Of a stretch of DNA of 64,000 bases, positions 33,742-42,845 are shown one piece after another (positions within the stretch are counted from its first letter, which is position 1; every line of letters begins with the position of its first letter). The notes beneath the pieces were generated by a model, which saw nothing but the letters and a program-made list of their open reading frames with translations, was not told where the DNA came from and made no database searches. Origin of the DNA: an uncultured Spirochaetaceae bacterium (lineage in GTDB: Bacteria; Spirochaetota; Spirochaetia; Sphaerochaetales; Sphaerochaetaceae); the NCBI GenBank assembly GCA_944388955.1, contig CALXKJ010000004.1, forward strand, positions 81,892 to 145,891, in the 5' to 3' direction. Made by a program: the position numbers and the translations under genes.

Positions 33742-33969
33742 ATATCTTCTATCGTATACAGTCTAATGCGTCCATCATTCTCTGCCGCATTCTTGATATC
33801 ATCGGCAAAACCAGATTTAGAGAAGAACCAATATAGGATATCTCCTGCACACAATTAATTGCGAATTATTTAATATTTCAAGATTTAATATTCAAATATT
33901 AAAAACACTATTCCAGTACCTGTACATTGATTGCAAGACATCATATATATGATTTCCGTCAAAGCTTAA
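33742..33969. other. A/T-rich intergenic stretch, no gene seen
   Basis: About 230 bp with a marked fall in G+C between 33850 and 33960 (runs such as ATTATTTAATATTTC). No credible ORF was found. It borders the gene fragment at 33970, and its composition is unlike its neighbours, which suggests a decayed or acquired segment. Confidence 0.4.
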
Positions 33970-34329
33970 TCAGATGGCACACTCACAGACATAAAAGCGT
34001 TACGCCTTAAAGATGGCACAAGATTGCCTACTCCTATTTCATCCGCGGAATATGCTAATGGCAATATCTATTGGATCGGAGATAATGACAGTACAATATA
34101 TGTCGCTGATTTTTCTTCTGCATCAGATGAAGCCGGAAAGTTCACTATTGATAACAACATCCTTGGAGATGACCTCTTTGTCAGGAATGACGGGAAGATC
34201 ATCTATACAGGAAATGTGACAGGAAATACATCAGGCACATATATGTACGATCCAGACAAAAATACGAGCATACTTATCTCTGAAAACAAGATGGATGTGC
34301 ACCAGATATACAATATCACCTCACTATGA
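33970..34329 (+). pseudogene. C-terminal fragment of a beta-propeller-like protein
   Basis: An open frame without a proper start runs from a stop at 33967 to a TGA at 34329. It encodes residues such as ANGNIYWIGDNDSTIYVADF and LFVRNDGKIIYTGNVTGN, which look like repeating beta-sheet blades (as in DUF5050-type repeats). No promoter or Shine-Dalgarno fits, and a full repeat protein would be several times longer. It is probably the 3' remnant of a larger exported protein. Confidence 0.5.
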
Positions 34330-34350
34330 ATCATTCCTCACAGTCCGCAT

Positions 34351-34383
34351 AAAACCTCATCTGAGAGTATCAAATGAGGTTTT
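34351..34383. terminator. Bidirectional hairpin terminator
   Basis: Arms AAAACCTCAT (34351-34360) and ATGAGGTTTT (34374-34383) form a perfect 10-bp stem with U-rich ends in both directions. It lies between the plus-strand fragment and the minus-strand HTH gene. Confidence 0.7.
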
Positions 34384-34395
34384 GTGCTGGATTCC

Positions 34396-34800
34396 CTATT
34401 GCTCTTTCTGCATCGCGCTCAGTGCCAATGCACCAAGGCCTATGCCGAGCATTGTGAAAGCTGATGTGCTATCGATGGAATGAAGTACTGAGAGAACTGC
34501 TACAGCAACACCCATCGCCAGTGCTATTGCTCTGCATATTATAGTCAGAAGATTTCCTGATTTATCCTTACTCTTCATTTCCTCTGAAGATGGAGTACGG
34601 CAAGTCATCAACTCATCAATAGAGACACCAAGAACCTCTGCAAGATGTGGCAATGTACTTATGTCGGGATAAGAGATATCCCTCTCCCATTTTGAGACGG
34701 CTTTGTCCGTAATACCCATTTTCTCAGCAAGCTCCGCCTGTGTCATGCCAGAGGCTTTACGTCTCTCGGCAATCATCATCCCTAGTGTTTTCTTTTCCAT
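34396..34800 (-). CDS. XRE-family HTH regulator with C-terminal membrane helices
   Basis: The 134-residue protein has an N-terminal Cro/C1-type HTH (MIAERRKASGMTQAELAEKM followed by GITDKAVSKWERDISYP) and two C-terminal hydrophobic helices (about 90-110 and 113-130), suggesting membrane attachment. GAAGGA lies 10 nt before ATG. A 13-bp palindrome sits 44 bp upstream of the start, a likely operator. The target genes are unknown; ThyX is encoded immediately upstream in the same direction. Confidence 0.85.
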   Translation of the reverse strand: MEKKTLGMMIAERRKASGMTQAELAEKMGITDKAVSKWERDISYPDISTLPHLAEVLGVSIDELMTCRTPSSEEMKSKDKSGNLLTIICRAIALAMGVAVAVLSVLHSIDSTSAFTMLGIGLGALALSAMQKEQ

Positions 34801-34843
34801 GCCTGCAGTATCCTTCAGGATGACCTGTATACTCCACCGACGA

Positions 34844-34870
34844 TCAGTTTAACTGACTAAACCATCAGTT
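34844..34870 (-). promoter_or_regulatory. Palindromic operator candidate upstream of the XRE gene
   Basis: TCAGTT-T-AACTGA (34844-34856) is a perfect palindrome, and a further TCAGTT half-site follows at 34865-34870, spaced by 21 bp (two helical turns). It overlaps the -35 position relative to a TATACA box (34831-34826, minus strand). Autorepression by the HTH protein is the simplest reading. Confidence 0.45.
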
Positions 34871-35688
34871 TACTTGAGTTTCTCGAGGAAAATCTCCTTC
34901 TCGCGCTTCTCCAGAGGACACTCCTCACCGTTAAGCATTTTCTTTATCGCATCAAGCTCATGGGCAGAGAACGTTTTTGATTTGAGCACATGATTTTCAA
35001 ATGCATCTGTCGCTATCGGACAGACTTTTCTCACGATTTCAAGCATTACGATTCCGTACTGTCTTATCTCATACTGAGCATGGGAATCGAGTCTGAGCTT
35101 GAGGAAGTGGAAAAGGTTATGCAGATCGATTTCCCAGTAGAATTCTGTATAAAGCGATAGAGGAAGATCGATTCTTGCAATCTCTCTTGCAATCCCCATA
35201 TCGAGAAGCTTGTGATAATTCTCAAAGACCCTCTCCTGATCAGACTTGAGGATAGCCTTCACCTCTGCTGCTGTTTCAGAGGAAACAGGCTCATTCATTC
35301 TTCCCTGCTTATTATCTTCGCTCTGCAGCGCGATATTCTCGTCAGCAGGCACATAGACCTCGTCTTTCATCACTGAATAACGACCAGAAATCTCATTCAT
35401 TCTCGCTGTGCGATGCCGTGTCCACTGTCTTGCCACAAAGATCGGCATCTTCACATGGAATGTGAAAACCACCTGCTCAAATGGAGATGTATGCTCATTG
35501 CGCATCAGGTAATTGATAAGCCCTTTATCCTGTCTGTATGTCTTCGTGCCTTCGCCATAGCTCACGCGTGCCGCCTGAACTATACGCTGGTCTGAGCCAA
35601 GATAATCCACAAGCCTTATGAATCCATGGTCGAGAACAGGGAATTCCTTGTCGAGAATTTCTTCAGCTTCCGGTACTACACAATGCAT
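34870..35688 (-). CDS. thyX: Flavin-dependent thymidylate synthase
   Basis: The 272-residue protein has the ThyX signature RHRTARMNEISGRYS and the FAD-binding FVARQWTRH segment, plus YGIVMLEIVRKVCP near the C-terminus. It converts dUMP to dTMP using NADPH, FAD and methylene-tetrahydrofolate. GGAGGG lies 5 nt before ATG. It follows rsmE by 9 bp in the malQ-rsmE-thyX operon. No thyA is in the window. Confidence 0.94.
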   Translation of the reverse strand: MHCVVPEAEEILDKEFPVLDHGFIRLVDYLGSDQRIVQAARVSYGEGTKTYRQDKGLINYLMRNEHTSPFEQVVFTFHVKMPIFVARQWTRHRTARMNEISGRYSVMKDEVYVPADENIALQSEDNKQGRMNEPVSSETAAEVKAILKSDQERVFENYHKLLDMGIAREIARIDLPLSLYTEFYWEIDLHNLFHFLKLRLDSHAQYEIRQYGIVMLEIVRKVCPIATDAFENHVLKSKTFSAHELDAIKKMLNGEECPLEKREKEIFLEKLK

Positions 35689-35697
35689 AAATCCCTC

Positions 35698-36405
35698 CTA
35701 AAGCAGCTGCATTCTGCTAAGAGCAACAGCAGCTCCAGCCACAGCCGCAGTTTCCGTCCTCAGTATTCTGCTTCCCAATAGCATCGGACGGTATCCTTTA
35801 TCGATGAAAAGTTTTCTTTCCCTTTCAGACCATCCACGTTCCGGCCCTATTGCAAGGACAACCCTCTTTCCAGATAAATCCGCATGGGAAAGCTTCTCAG
35901 CACCTCTGACGTTATCAAGAAGTATATACACATCTCCCGCGGCTTTCTCAATAGCCTCTTGTGCATTCTTCACGATAGAGACATCACTCACGCCTGTCGC
36001 ACCTGCCTGCATTGCCCCATCAAGAAGAATCTCCCTGTATTCACCTTTTGTGTACAAAGAAGCCGCGAGATAGCTTTTCTCACCTAGATCCGAAACAGGA
36101 AGTATGAGACGCTCCACACCGAGCGAAACGGCTTCCCTGAGTATTCTTCTCATGCATATAGGCCGAACCTGAGCGACAATCATCGTCAACGGATAAAGGC
36201 TTGATGTATCACGCTCTGGAATGAATCTTATTGCTATGCCTTTCTCATCCGATGATAGAATTTCAGCCATTCCCTGAAAGCCATTGATTATTCCAGCTTT
36301 GAAGGAATCTCCTGCCTGAAGGTGCAGAACCTTTCTTATATGCTTTGCCCTCTCATCCGCGAAAGGGAGGAAATCCTCCCCTTCTTCCAGAAGTATTATA
36401 TTCAC
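35698..36405 (-). CDS. rsmE: 16S rRNA m3U1498 methyltransferase
   Basis: The 235-residue SPOUT enzyme has an N-terminal PUA-like part (FADERAKHIRKVLHLQAGD) and the RsmE core (PLTMIVAQVRPICMRRIL, VLAIGPERGWSERERKLF, MLLGSRILRTETA). It methylates U1498 of 16S rRNA. The start overlaps the malQ stop (ATGA), so it is coupled to malQ. Confidence 0.93.
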   Translation of the reverse strand: MNIILLEEGEDFLPFADERAKHIRKVLHLQAGDSFKAGIINGFQGMAEILSSDEKGIAIRFIPERDTSSLYPLTMIVAQVRPICMRRILREAVSLGVERLILPVSDLGEKSYLAASLYTKGEYREILLDGAMQAGATGVSDVSIVKNAQEAIEKAAGDVYILLDNVRGAEKLSHADLSGKRVVLAIGPERGWSERERKLFIDKGYRPMLLGSRILRTETAAVAGAAVALSRMQLL

Positions 36406-37916
36406 TTGTCACGTCCAAAAAGATGGGCAAAGTACTTTATACCCTCAAATGATGGTGTATCTATATCCTCTTTCCTCATCTTCCACGACCAGTTCGATGT
36501 TCCGCATGTCGCGGGGACATTCATCCTGGCCTCGCTTCCAAGTCCGAGAATATCCTGCATCGGGAATATCGCATACATGGCAGGAGAGCCCATCAGCGCT
36601 CGGATCATCCGCCATACCACCTCGTCATCACTGCATTCAAAATAGCGGCGCACATAATCCTTCATACCATCATCAAGCTCGTCATACCAGCCTTTTGTGG
36701 TGTTATTGTCATGTGTGCCTGTATAAGCAACTGAAAGCTTCTCGATGTTATGCGGAAGATATGCGTTGTCAGTCTGCCAGTCCCCATTATCGAAAGCGAA
36801 AGCAAACTGCAGAATCTTCATGCCCGGGAAACCGTTGTCAAGACGGAGTTTATCGACTTCAGGAGTTATTACACCAAGATCCTCAGCTATTATAGGGAGG
36901 TCGTTGCCAAGAGCTTTTCTTACAGCATCGAAAAGCTCCTGCCCCGGGCTCTTCACCCACTCGCCGCCAGCTGCGGTCTTCGCACCTTTCGGCACTTCCC
37001 AGCACGCTTCAAACCCGCGGAAGTGATCGACACGCACAATATCAAAGAGAGAGAGGTTTGTGCGGAAACGCTCAATCCACCATTTGAAACCTGTCCTCTG
37101 ATGTTCAGGCCACCTGTAAAGAGGATTGCCCCATAGCTGTCCGTCTGCAGAGAATGCATCTGGCGGAACGCCGGAAGAGGCTTCCTGCTGTCCTTCCTCA
37201 TCTATGCGCAGAAGCTTTCTGTTTGCCCATGCATCAGAAGAGTCTCCCGCGACGAAAATAGGAATGTCTCCGATGAGAAGAACATCATGCTCATTGGCAT
37301 AAGCCTTCAGCTCCTCGAACTGCTTATAGAAGAAATACTGAAGGACCTTGTATATCTCAATCTCATCGCATAGCTCATTCCTTGCCTCTGCCATAGCGCT
37401 CTCTTCTCTATCACGGAGCGCTTCTGGCCATGCGAGGAACCATCGGGAATCGTTGTATTTGTCCGCCAGCGACTGGAAAAGAGCATAATCATCAAGCCAC
37501 CAGCCTTCTTTCCTGCAGAAACTCCTGTAATCCTTCTTCTCCTTTTCAGAAGATGAAAGGAATGCCTTTGCGCCCTTTCTCAGCATAGGCATCTTGAGAT
37601 TCCTCGCCTCACCGTAATCGACACGCTCGGATGCGAGCGCTTTATCCATTACATCCTCCACGTCAAGATAGCCGTCAAGATACAGCAGACGCGGAGATAT
37701 CATGAGCTCATTGCCAGCGAAAGCCGATCTCGCGGCATATGGGCTATCACCATAGCCTGTGGGGCCAACAGGGAGCATCTGCCATAGTTTTATCGATGCT
37801 TTCTCGAGAGAATCCACGAACTTATATGCATTCTCTCCGAGATCTCCTATGCCGTAATCAGAGGGAAGCGATGTTATATGGAGAAGAACTCCAGTCTTTC
37901 TTGAATTTCTGTTCAT
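36402..37916 (-). CDS. malQ: 4-alpha-glucanotransferase (amylomaltase)
   Basis: The 504-residue GH77 protein has HITSLPSDYGIGDLGENAY, LWQMLPVGPTGYGDSPYA, FDIVRVDHFRGFEACWEVP (nucleophile Asp), PIIAEDLGVITPEV (acid/base Glu) and VAYTGTHDNNTTKGWY. It transfers glucan chains in maltodextrin or glycogen metabolism. A perfect TATAAT ends 6 nt before the ATG and there is no Shine-Dalgarno. It diverges from carD. Confidence 0.95.
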   Translation of the reverse strand: MNRNSRKTGVLLHITSLPSDYGIGDLGENAYKFVDSLEKASIKLWQMLPVGPTGYGDSPYAARSAFAGNELMISPRLLYLDGYLDVEDVMDKALASERVDYGEARNLKMPMLRKGAKAFLSSSEKEKKDYRSFCRKEGWWLDDYALFQSLADKYNDSRWFLAWPEALRDREESAMAEARNELCDEIEIYKVLQYFFYKQFEELKAYANEHDVLLIGDIPIFVAGDSSDAWANRKLLRIDEEGQQEASSGVPPDAFSADGQLWGNPLYRWPEHQRTGFKWWIERFRTNLSLFDIVRVDHFRGFEACWEVPKGAKTAAGGEWVKSPGQELFDAVRKALGNDLPIIAEDLGVITPEVDKLRLDNGFPGMKILQFAFAFDNGDWQTDNAYLPHNIEKLSVAYTGTHDNNTTKGWYDELDDGMKDYVRRYFECSDDEVVWRMIRALMGSPAMYAIFPMQDILGLGSEARMNVPATCGTSNWSWKMRKEDIDTPSFEGIKYFAHLFGRDK

Positions 37917-37922
37917 GTACTC

Positions 37923-37928
37923 ATTATA
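37923..37928 (-). promoter_or_regulatory. -10 box of malQ
   Basis: A perfect TATAAT on the minus strand ends 6 nt (GAGTAC) from the malQ ATG; the -35 is weak (TGTTAA). Predicted leaderless. Confidence 0.55.
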
Positions 37929-37974
37929 GCTTTACTGCCGCATGATTAACAGCAAGATTGCTTTCTATTTGTTT

Positions 37975-38002
37975 TTGACATCACGTGGCGAGATGGTACA
38001 AT
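37975..38002 (+). promoter_or_regulatory. carD-ispD-ispF promoter, leaderless
   Basis: A perfect TTGACA (37975-37980), a 16-bp spacer and TACAAT (37997-38002) are followed after exactly 6 nt (CTATAT) by ATG 38009. This is the strongest -35 of the leaderless set. Confidence 0.7.
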
Positions 38003-38008
38003 CTATAT

Positions 38009-38491
38009 ATGAGCACAAATACAGTATTCAGAATAGGAGACGCAGTTGTTTACCCCCTTCAAGGGGTAGGCTCCATCATCTCATGCGAGACAAGGCGTGA
38101 GAAAGAATACTACCGTATCGGTATCACTGCTTCAGATATGGATGTGCTCTTGCCTGTAGAGAATGCCTCGTCGCTAGGATTGAGGCATCTCGCATCACAG
38201 TCAGAAGTGAAGAAAGCTTTGTCATCGCTCTCCGAGAAGAAGGAAATCCGCGGACTGGACTGGAAGCAGCGCCTTCTGAGAAATCAGGAGCTGATGAAGG
38301 ATGGCTCCCTTTTCTCAATAGCCCAGGTTGTGAACTCCCTTTACAGACGCTCGAAGGTCAAAGAGCTGCCCGTACAGGAGCGCAAGCTCTATGACAATGC
38401 TTTATCAATCCTTGTCGATGAGACATCTTCTGTGCTAGGAATAGACACGGAGGAAACAAAGAAGAAAATCTTTGCAAAACTCGAGAAATGA
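38009..38491 (+). CDS. carD: CarD-family transcription regulator
   Basis: The 160-residue protein has the N-terminal RNA polymerase-interacting Tudor-like domain (FRIGDAVVYPLQGVGSIIS, IGITASDMDVLLPV) and a C-terminal helical DNA-binding domain with LVDETSSVLGID. CarD stabilises open promoter complexes at housekeeping promoters. The frame from 37985 would include the promoter, so ATG 38009 is used. It overlaps ispD by ATGA; the carD-ispD-ispF order is typical of spirochaetes and Deltaproteobacteria. Confidence 0.92.
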   Translation: MSTNTVFRIGDAVVYPLQGVGSIISCETRREKEYYRIGITASDMDVLLPVENASSLGLRHLASQSEVKKALSSLSEKKEIRGLDWKQRLLRNQELMKDGSLFSIAQVVNSLYRRSKVKELPVQERKLYDNALSILVDETSSVLGIDTEETKKKIFAKLEK

Positions 38492-39297
38492 TACCGCCTT
38501 TTGCATTAGTGCTTACAGCCGCCGGCTCTTCCACGAGATTCTCTAAGAATCAGAAAGAAGCTGTGAAGAAAGAATATCTGAAGATAAACGGACACACAGT
38601 GCTCTCAAGTGCCATGAGGCCTTTTTATCGCGTGCCAGGCCTCTCGGCAGTGGTTGTCACGTCCCCTCCAGGCTCCGAAGACGAGACAGTAGTCGCTCTT
38701 GAAGATCTTGCGGATATCTCAGCAATCCCGCTCATCATCACAGAGGGGGGCATGACAAGAAAACAGTCTGTAGAGAATGCCCTTAACGAGCTCAGGCATC
38801 TTGAGATTCCCTTTGACTATATCGCAATACATGATGGTGCACGTCCGTTTGTAAGCGAAAGACTTATCATATCGACATTGGCAGCTGCTACCGTATCAGG
38901 CGGAGCTGTTCCCGCATTGAGGATAACAGACGCTGTTAAACGCATAGGAAATGATGGAGTTATATCAGAGAGCATCGACCGCTCTTCCCTGATAACAGTC
39001 CAGACTCCCCAGATATTCCGGAAAGAAGAGATTTTATGTGCTTATGACAGATTCCCGGGATTCGATGCCGATGACGACGCCGCATTGTTCATCAAGGCGG
39101 GATTCAGATGCACAATATCAAGAGGTGATCCGGAGAACAGGAAAATCACAATCTCTTCCGACATCCCCGATGCAGAGGCACAGGCTGATGAGTACATCAG
39201 AGAGCGAGACGAGGGGCGTAAAAGCGCTGCGGCCTCAAGACGGATGAGGGAACTCCTAAGAATGGGGGATAATGATGAGAATAGGGATAGGCTCTGA
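38488..39297 (+). CDS. ispD: 2-C-methyl-D-erythritol 4-phosphate cytidylyltransferase
   Basis: The 269-residue protein has the nucleotidyltransferase start LVLTAAGSSTRF, the conserved IHDGARPFVSE and PAL-type RITDAVKR, plus TVQTPQIFRKEE and DDDAALFIKAG. It makes CDP-ME in the MEP isoprenoid pathway. About 35 extra C-terminal residues overlap the start of ispF by 26 bp, a partial step towards the ispDF fusion of other spirochaetes. It starts inside the carD stop. Confidence 0.94.
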   Translation: MIPPFALVLTAAGSSTRFSKNQKEAVKKEYLKINGHTVLSSAMRPFYRVPGLSAVVVTSPPGSEDETVVALEDLADISAIPLIITEGGMTRKQSVENALNELRHLEIPFDYIAIHDGARPFVSERLIISTLAAATVSGGAVPALRITDAVKRIGNDGVISESIDRSSLITVQTPQIFRKEEILCAYDRFPGFDADDDAALFIKAGFRCTISRGDPENRKITISSDIPDAEAQADEYIRERDEGRKSAAASRRMRELLRMGDNDENRDRL

Positions 39298-39733
39298 TAC
39301 CCACCGCCTCATAGAAGGACGCAAACTGATTATCGGGGGCGTAATCATCCCCTCAGACAAAGGCGAGGATGCACATTCAGATGGGGATGTGCTTGTTCAT
39401 GCCATCATAGATGCGATTCTTGGAGCTTCCGCATGTGATGATATAGGTTCTCACTTCCCTCCATCCGATGAGAAATACAGGGATGCATCAAGTCTGGAAT
39501 TGCTGAGAAGAACCATGGAAATAACAGGAGCGAGAATCACAAACATAGACTCCACAGTCGAGCTTGAAGCCCCCAGACTCAGGGAATATATATTATCCAT
39601 GCGAAAGAATATCGCTGACGCGGCATGTGTGGATATCTCTGCCGTATCTGTCAAGGCAAAGACCGCGGAAGGTATGGGGCCCATAGGAGAAGGAAAGGCT
39701 ATCAGCGCGATAGCCTCAGTCCTTATAGAATAG
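39272..39733 (+). CDS. ispF: 2-C-methyl-D-erythritol 2,4-cyclodiphosphate synthase
   Basis: The 153-residue protein has the zinc ligands in RIGIGSDTHRL and AHSDGDVLVHAIIDAILG, DIGSHFPPSDEKY and the CDP-contact VKAKTAEGMGPIGEG. It forms MEcPP in the MEP pathway. Two adjacent ATGs (39272, 39275) follow GGGGGA. It is last in the carD operon and is followed by two hairpins. Confidence 0.95.
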   Translation: MMRIGIGSDTHRLIEGRKLIIGGVIIPSDKGEDAHSDGDVLVHAIIDAILGASACDDIGSHFPPSDEKYRDASSLELLRRTMEITGARITNIDSTVELEAPRLREYILSMRKNIADAACVDISAVSVKAKTAEGMGPIGEGKAISAIASVLIE

Positions 39734-39757
39734 CCTCTCCACACAAATGCGGAGAGG
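39734..39757 (+). terminator. Hairpin after ispF
   Basis: Arms CCTCTCC (39734-39740) and GGAGAGG (39751-39757) follow the ispF stop directly. There is no T-tract, so its terminator role is uncertain. Confidence 0.45.
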
Positions 39758-39763
39758 AATACG

Positions 39764-39791
39764 CCAAAAGATAAGGCCGCACAAGGCGGCC
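39764..39791 (-). terminator. Terminator of the RecA-like gene
   Basis: Arms GGCCGC/GCGGCC (39775-39780, 39786-39791) are followed on the minus strand by TTATCTTTT. It lies 6 nt after the stop of the minus-strand gene and faces the ispF operon. Confidence 0.65.
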
Positions 39792-39796
39792 ACTAT

Positions 39797-40504
39797 TCAT
39801 TTGGAGATAAGCATTGTCTTCGGATCGAGATTTACCCTCATCGGCTTAGGCACATTCTCGTGATGCGCCCTCACGACTGTCATTACAACCTTGTCAATCT
39901 TGTCATCATAGCGCAGCGCTACAAGAACATCGATAAGATCAAAGTATTTGACTAATGAATCTGGTACACCATATTCATCATAGACCACATCAGGACGTAC
40001 AGGTGATACGGAGAACCATACTTCAAGATTCATCTTCTTCGCGAATTCCTTGATCTTGATGATGTCTTCCTCATCCGCGATTGTCAGTTTATAGCCATCG
40101 AAGAGGATGCAATCAGCTTTGAAAGATCCCTGATTGATAAGGGACTCAAGAGAAGCGAGAACCTTCTCCACAGGAACCTGCTCCTGTGAGAAATTCATGA
40201 CGACACGATTTGCGAGGATTGAATTGTAGACCATCGCCGCGTCATCAAGAGACTGCATCTCTGAAATTTCCCTGAAGACTTCCTTATACCAGTTTATTAC
40301 ATGCTCCACGTTGCCGGAGAATGATACATGGATTACACTTTCGCCTTTGAAAAGCTTATCTGTTGCGAGATGAACAAGGCACGCCGTTTTTCCGATTCCA
40401 TGCCTAGATACAATAACTCCGAGATTACCGCGTCCGAGACCGCCGTTGATGGCTTCGTCAAAGACGCGAAGCGGGCTTACGCTGTTAAGTTCCTTGATAT
40501 CCAT
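39797..40504 (-). CDS. RecA/KaiC-like P-loop ATPase of unknown role
   Basis: The 235-residue protein has Walker A VSRHGIGKTACLVHLA, a Walker B-like CILFDGYKLTIADE and the general shape of a single RecA/DnaB-type core (LRVFDEAINGGLGRGNLGVI before the P-loop). It has no HTH, membrane segment or partner domain. Similar single-domain proteins seem characteristic of spirochaetes, but no function is known to me. It has GGAGGT 6 nt before ATG, a TATAAT at 40537-40532 and its own terminator, so it forms a single-gene unit between isoprenoid and translation genes. Confidence 0.7.
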   Translation of the reverse strand: MDIKELNSVSPLRVFDEAINGGLGRGNLGVIVSRHGIGKTACLVHLATDKLFKGESVIHVSFSGNVEHVINWYKEVFREISEMQSLDDAAMVYNSILANRVVMNFSQEQVPVEKVLASLESLINQGSFKADCILFDGYKLTIADEEDIIKIKEFAKKMNLEVWFSVSPVRPDVVYDEYGVPDSLVKYFDLIDVLVALRYDDKIDKVVMTVVRAHHENVPKPMRVNLDPKTMLISK

Positions 40505-40611
40505 ATGTTTACCTCCATCTTGTTAATGAAGATTATATCATGCGGAAATCGGAAAAACACGAAAATTAATCATAAATCCATAGACTTTGTTAACTCTTTG
40601 TATGGCACAGA

Positions 40612-40635
40612 AAAAGGCTGGCATCACTGCCAGCC
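40612..40635 (-). terminator. fusA terminator
   Basis: On the minus strand the perfect arms GGCTGGCA and TGCCAGCC (40635-40628, 40623-40616) with a GTGA loop are followed by TTTTT. It lies 25 nt after the fusA stop. Confidence 0.85.
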
Positions 40636-40659
40636 CCTAGCTTCTGAATCAGAAAGTGC

Positions 40660-42771
40660 TTATTTTGAAGCTTCCTTCTTCTTCTCCTGATAAGCCTTCT
40701 TCAGCTCGTCGGAAACCGACTGAGGAACACGGCCATATTTCTCGACTTCCATCGTAAATTCTGCCTTGCCCTGTGTCAGTGATCTGAGGACTGTTGAGTA
40801 GCCGAACATCTCTGAGAGAGGAACTTCAGCAATGACTTTGCACTGATTGTTGTCCTCACTTGAGGATACGATCATACCTCTTCTCTGGTTGATTGAGCCG
40901 AAGATGTTGCCCTGGAACTCTGCTGGTCCTTCAACCTCTACCTTCATGATAGGCTCGAGGATAACAGGCTTAGCCTTCTCGAAAGCCTCCCTGAAAGCTC
41001 CGATAGCAGCTGTCTGGAATGCCATATCGGAAGAGTCAACCGGGTGCCACTGACCATCGTTTACGACACAGCGTACGCCGATGACAGGGAATCCAACCTG
41101 AGTACCCTTCTTCATAGCACTCTGGAAGCCCTTGTCACAGGATGGGATGAATTCTGTAGGAATTGCGCCACCCTTGACTTCGTTGACGAACTCATAATCC
41201 TTAGCTGGCTCATCCGGATCAGTCTGCACAATCGGCTCAATATAGCCCGCAACACGAGCATACTGACCAGAACCACCTGTCTGCTTCTTGTGAGTATAGT
41301 TGAACTCAGCTCTCTGGCTGATAGCCTCACGGTATGCAACCTCTGGCTTACCGACTTCGACCTCTGCCTTGTACTCTCTCTTCATTCTCTCGATATAGAC
41401 ATCGAGGTGAAGCTCGCCCATTCCTCTGATGATTGTCTGATTTGACTCAGGATCAACATATGTCTGGAATGTCGGGTCTTCCTTTGTGAAGCGGTTGAGA
41501 GCCTTCGCCATATTGTCTGCTGCTTTCTTGTCAACTGGCTTGATAGCAAGCGAGATAACAGGATTTGGAACATACATACTCGTCATGGAGTAATTGAGGG
41601 AAGGATCACAGAATGTATCACCGGAAGCACAGTCAATACCGAAAAGAGCTGCAATCTCGCCGCATCCTGCTTCGGAGATATCCTCCATCGTGGAAGCGTG
41701 CATCTTAACAAGTCTTCCGACATTGAACTTCTTCTTTGTTCTTGTGTTGAGAAGAGTGTCGCCCTTCTTGATCTTGCCCTGATAGATTCTGATGTATGTA
41801 AGCTGTCCGAACTGTCCATCCTCAAGCTTGAATGCGAGGATAACCGGCTTTGCATCTTCCTTTGACTCAAGAACTACTTCCTTCTCGTTGTTATCGAGAT
41901 CAAGAGCCTTGTTCTCGACTTCCGTAGGATTAGGAAGATATGAGATAACACCATCAAGAAGTGGCTGGATACCCTTGTTCTTATATGCAGAACCCATGAA
42001 TACAGGACAGAGCTGAAGACCGATTGTACCCTTTCTTACTGCTGTTCTGATAAGATCCGGTGTTACATTGTCCTCAAGGATTGCCTCCATGAGCTCATCG
42101 GAGAACATTGAAGCTGCGTCGAGAAGCTCTTCTCTCTTCGCCTTGGCCTCTTCCATAAGCTCCTCAGGAATCTCCTCGATTCTCTCCTGAAGCCCATCAT
42201 CGCCAGCATCGAAATAATATGCCTTCATCTCTACGAGGTCGACAACACCCTGAAGTCTGTCTTCAAGCCCGATAGGAATCTGCATAAGAACAGCGTTAAG
42301 ACCAAGCTTCTCAATAAGCTGATCCTTTACTCTGTACGGATTAGCACCAGTTCTGTCGCACTTGTTGACGAATGCGATGCGGGGAACATGGTATCTCTTC
42401 ATCTGGCGGTCTACAGTGATTGACTGAGACTGTACGCCACCTACTGAGCAGAGAACGAGAATAGCTCCATCAAGAACGCGAAGGGAGCGCTCAACTTCGA
42501 TTGTGAAGTCAACGTGTCCCGGAGTATCGATGATATTGATCTCGTGGCCCTTCCACTCTACATTCGTAGCAGCGGATGCAATCGTGATTCCTCTTTCCCT
42601 CTCGAGCTCCATTGAATCCATGGTAGCTCCGACTCCATCCTTTCCACGAACTTCGTGGATCGCGTGGATTTTATTGCAGAAATAGAGGATACGTTCGGAA
42701 AGCGTTGTCTTTCCGGAGTCGATGTGGGCGCTGATTCCAATATTCCTCATGCCCAATAAGTCATGTGCCAT
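40660..42771 (-). CDS. fusA: Elongation factor G, spirochaete/mitochondrial EF-G1 type
   Basis: The 703-residue GTPase has G1 [19 protein letters not shown], switch [17 protein letters not shown] and all five EF-G domains. The sequence HIDSGKTT and [19 protein letters not shown] are shared with mitochondrial EF-G1 and the 'spdEFG1' group of spirochaetes, planctomycetes and deltaproteobacteria, which carries out translocation. It has a leader with GAGAGG before ATG and a good promoter. It is transcribed alone. Confidence 0.92.
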   Translation of the reverse strand: MAHDLLGMRNIGISAHIDSGKTTLSERILYFCNKIHAIHEVRGKDGVGATMDSMELERERGITIASAATNVEWKGHEINIIDTPGHVDFTIEVERSLRVLDGAILVLCSVGGVQSQSITVDRQMKRYHVPRIAFVNKCDRTGANPYRVKDQLIEKLGLNAVLMQIPIGLEDRLQGVVDLVEMKAYYFDAGDDGLQERIEEIPEELMEEAKAKREELLDAASMFSDELMEAILEDNVTPDLIRTAVRKGTIGLQLCPVFMGSAYKNKGIQPLLDGVISYLPNPTEVENKALDLDNNEKEVVLESKEDAKPVILAFKLEDGQFGQLTYIRIYQGKIKKGDTLLNTRTKKKFNVGRLVKMHASTMEDISEAGCGEIAALFGIDCASGDTFCDPSLNYSMTSMYVPNPVISLAIKPVDKKAADNMAKALNRFTKEDPTFQTYVDPESNQTIIRGMGELHLDVYIERMKREYKAEVEVGKPEVAYREAISQRAEFNYTHKKQTGGSGQYARVAGYIEPIVQTDPDEPAKDYEFVNEVKGGAIPTEFIPSCDKGFQSAMKKGTQVGFPVIGVRCVVNDGQWHPVDSSDMAFQTAAIGAFREAFEKAKPVILEPIMKVEVEGPAEFQGNIFGSINQRRGMIVSSSEDNNQCKVIAEVPLSEMFGYSTVLRSLTQGKAEFTMEVEKYGRVPQSVSDELKKAYQEKKKEASK

Positions 42772-42845
42772 ATCGAATAACCTCTCAAATAGAATTCGTT
42801 TTCATTGGGCATAATACGATGTCCCGCATATGCCACCAGATTGGC

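Noticed and set aside
40847..42016. Several plus-strand ORFs within fusA and similar long ORFs within aroA, pheS and fic
   Set aside because: They are mirror frames of highly biased coding sequence; compositions are rich in Ser/Leu and lack start signals.
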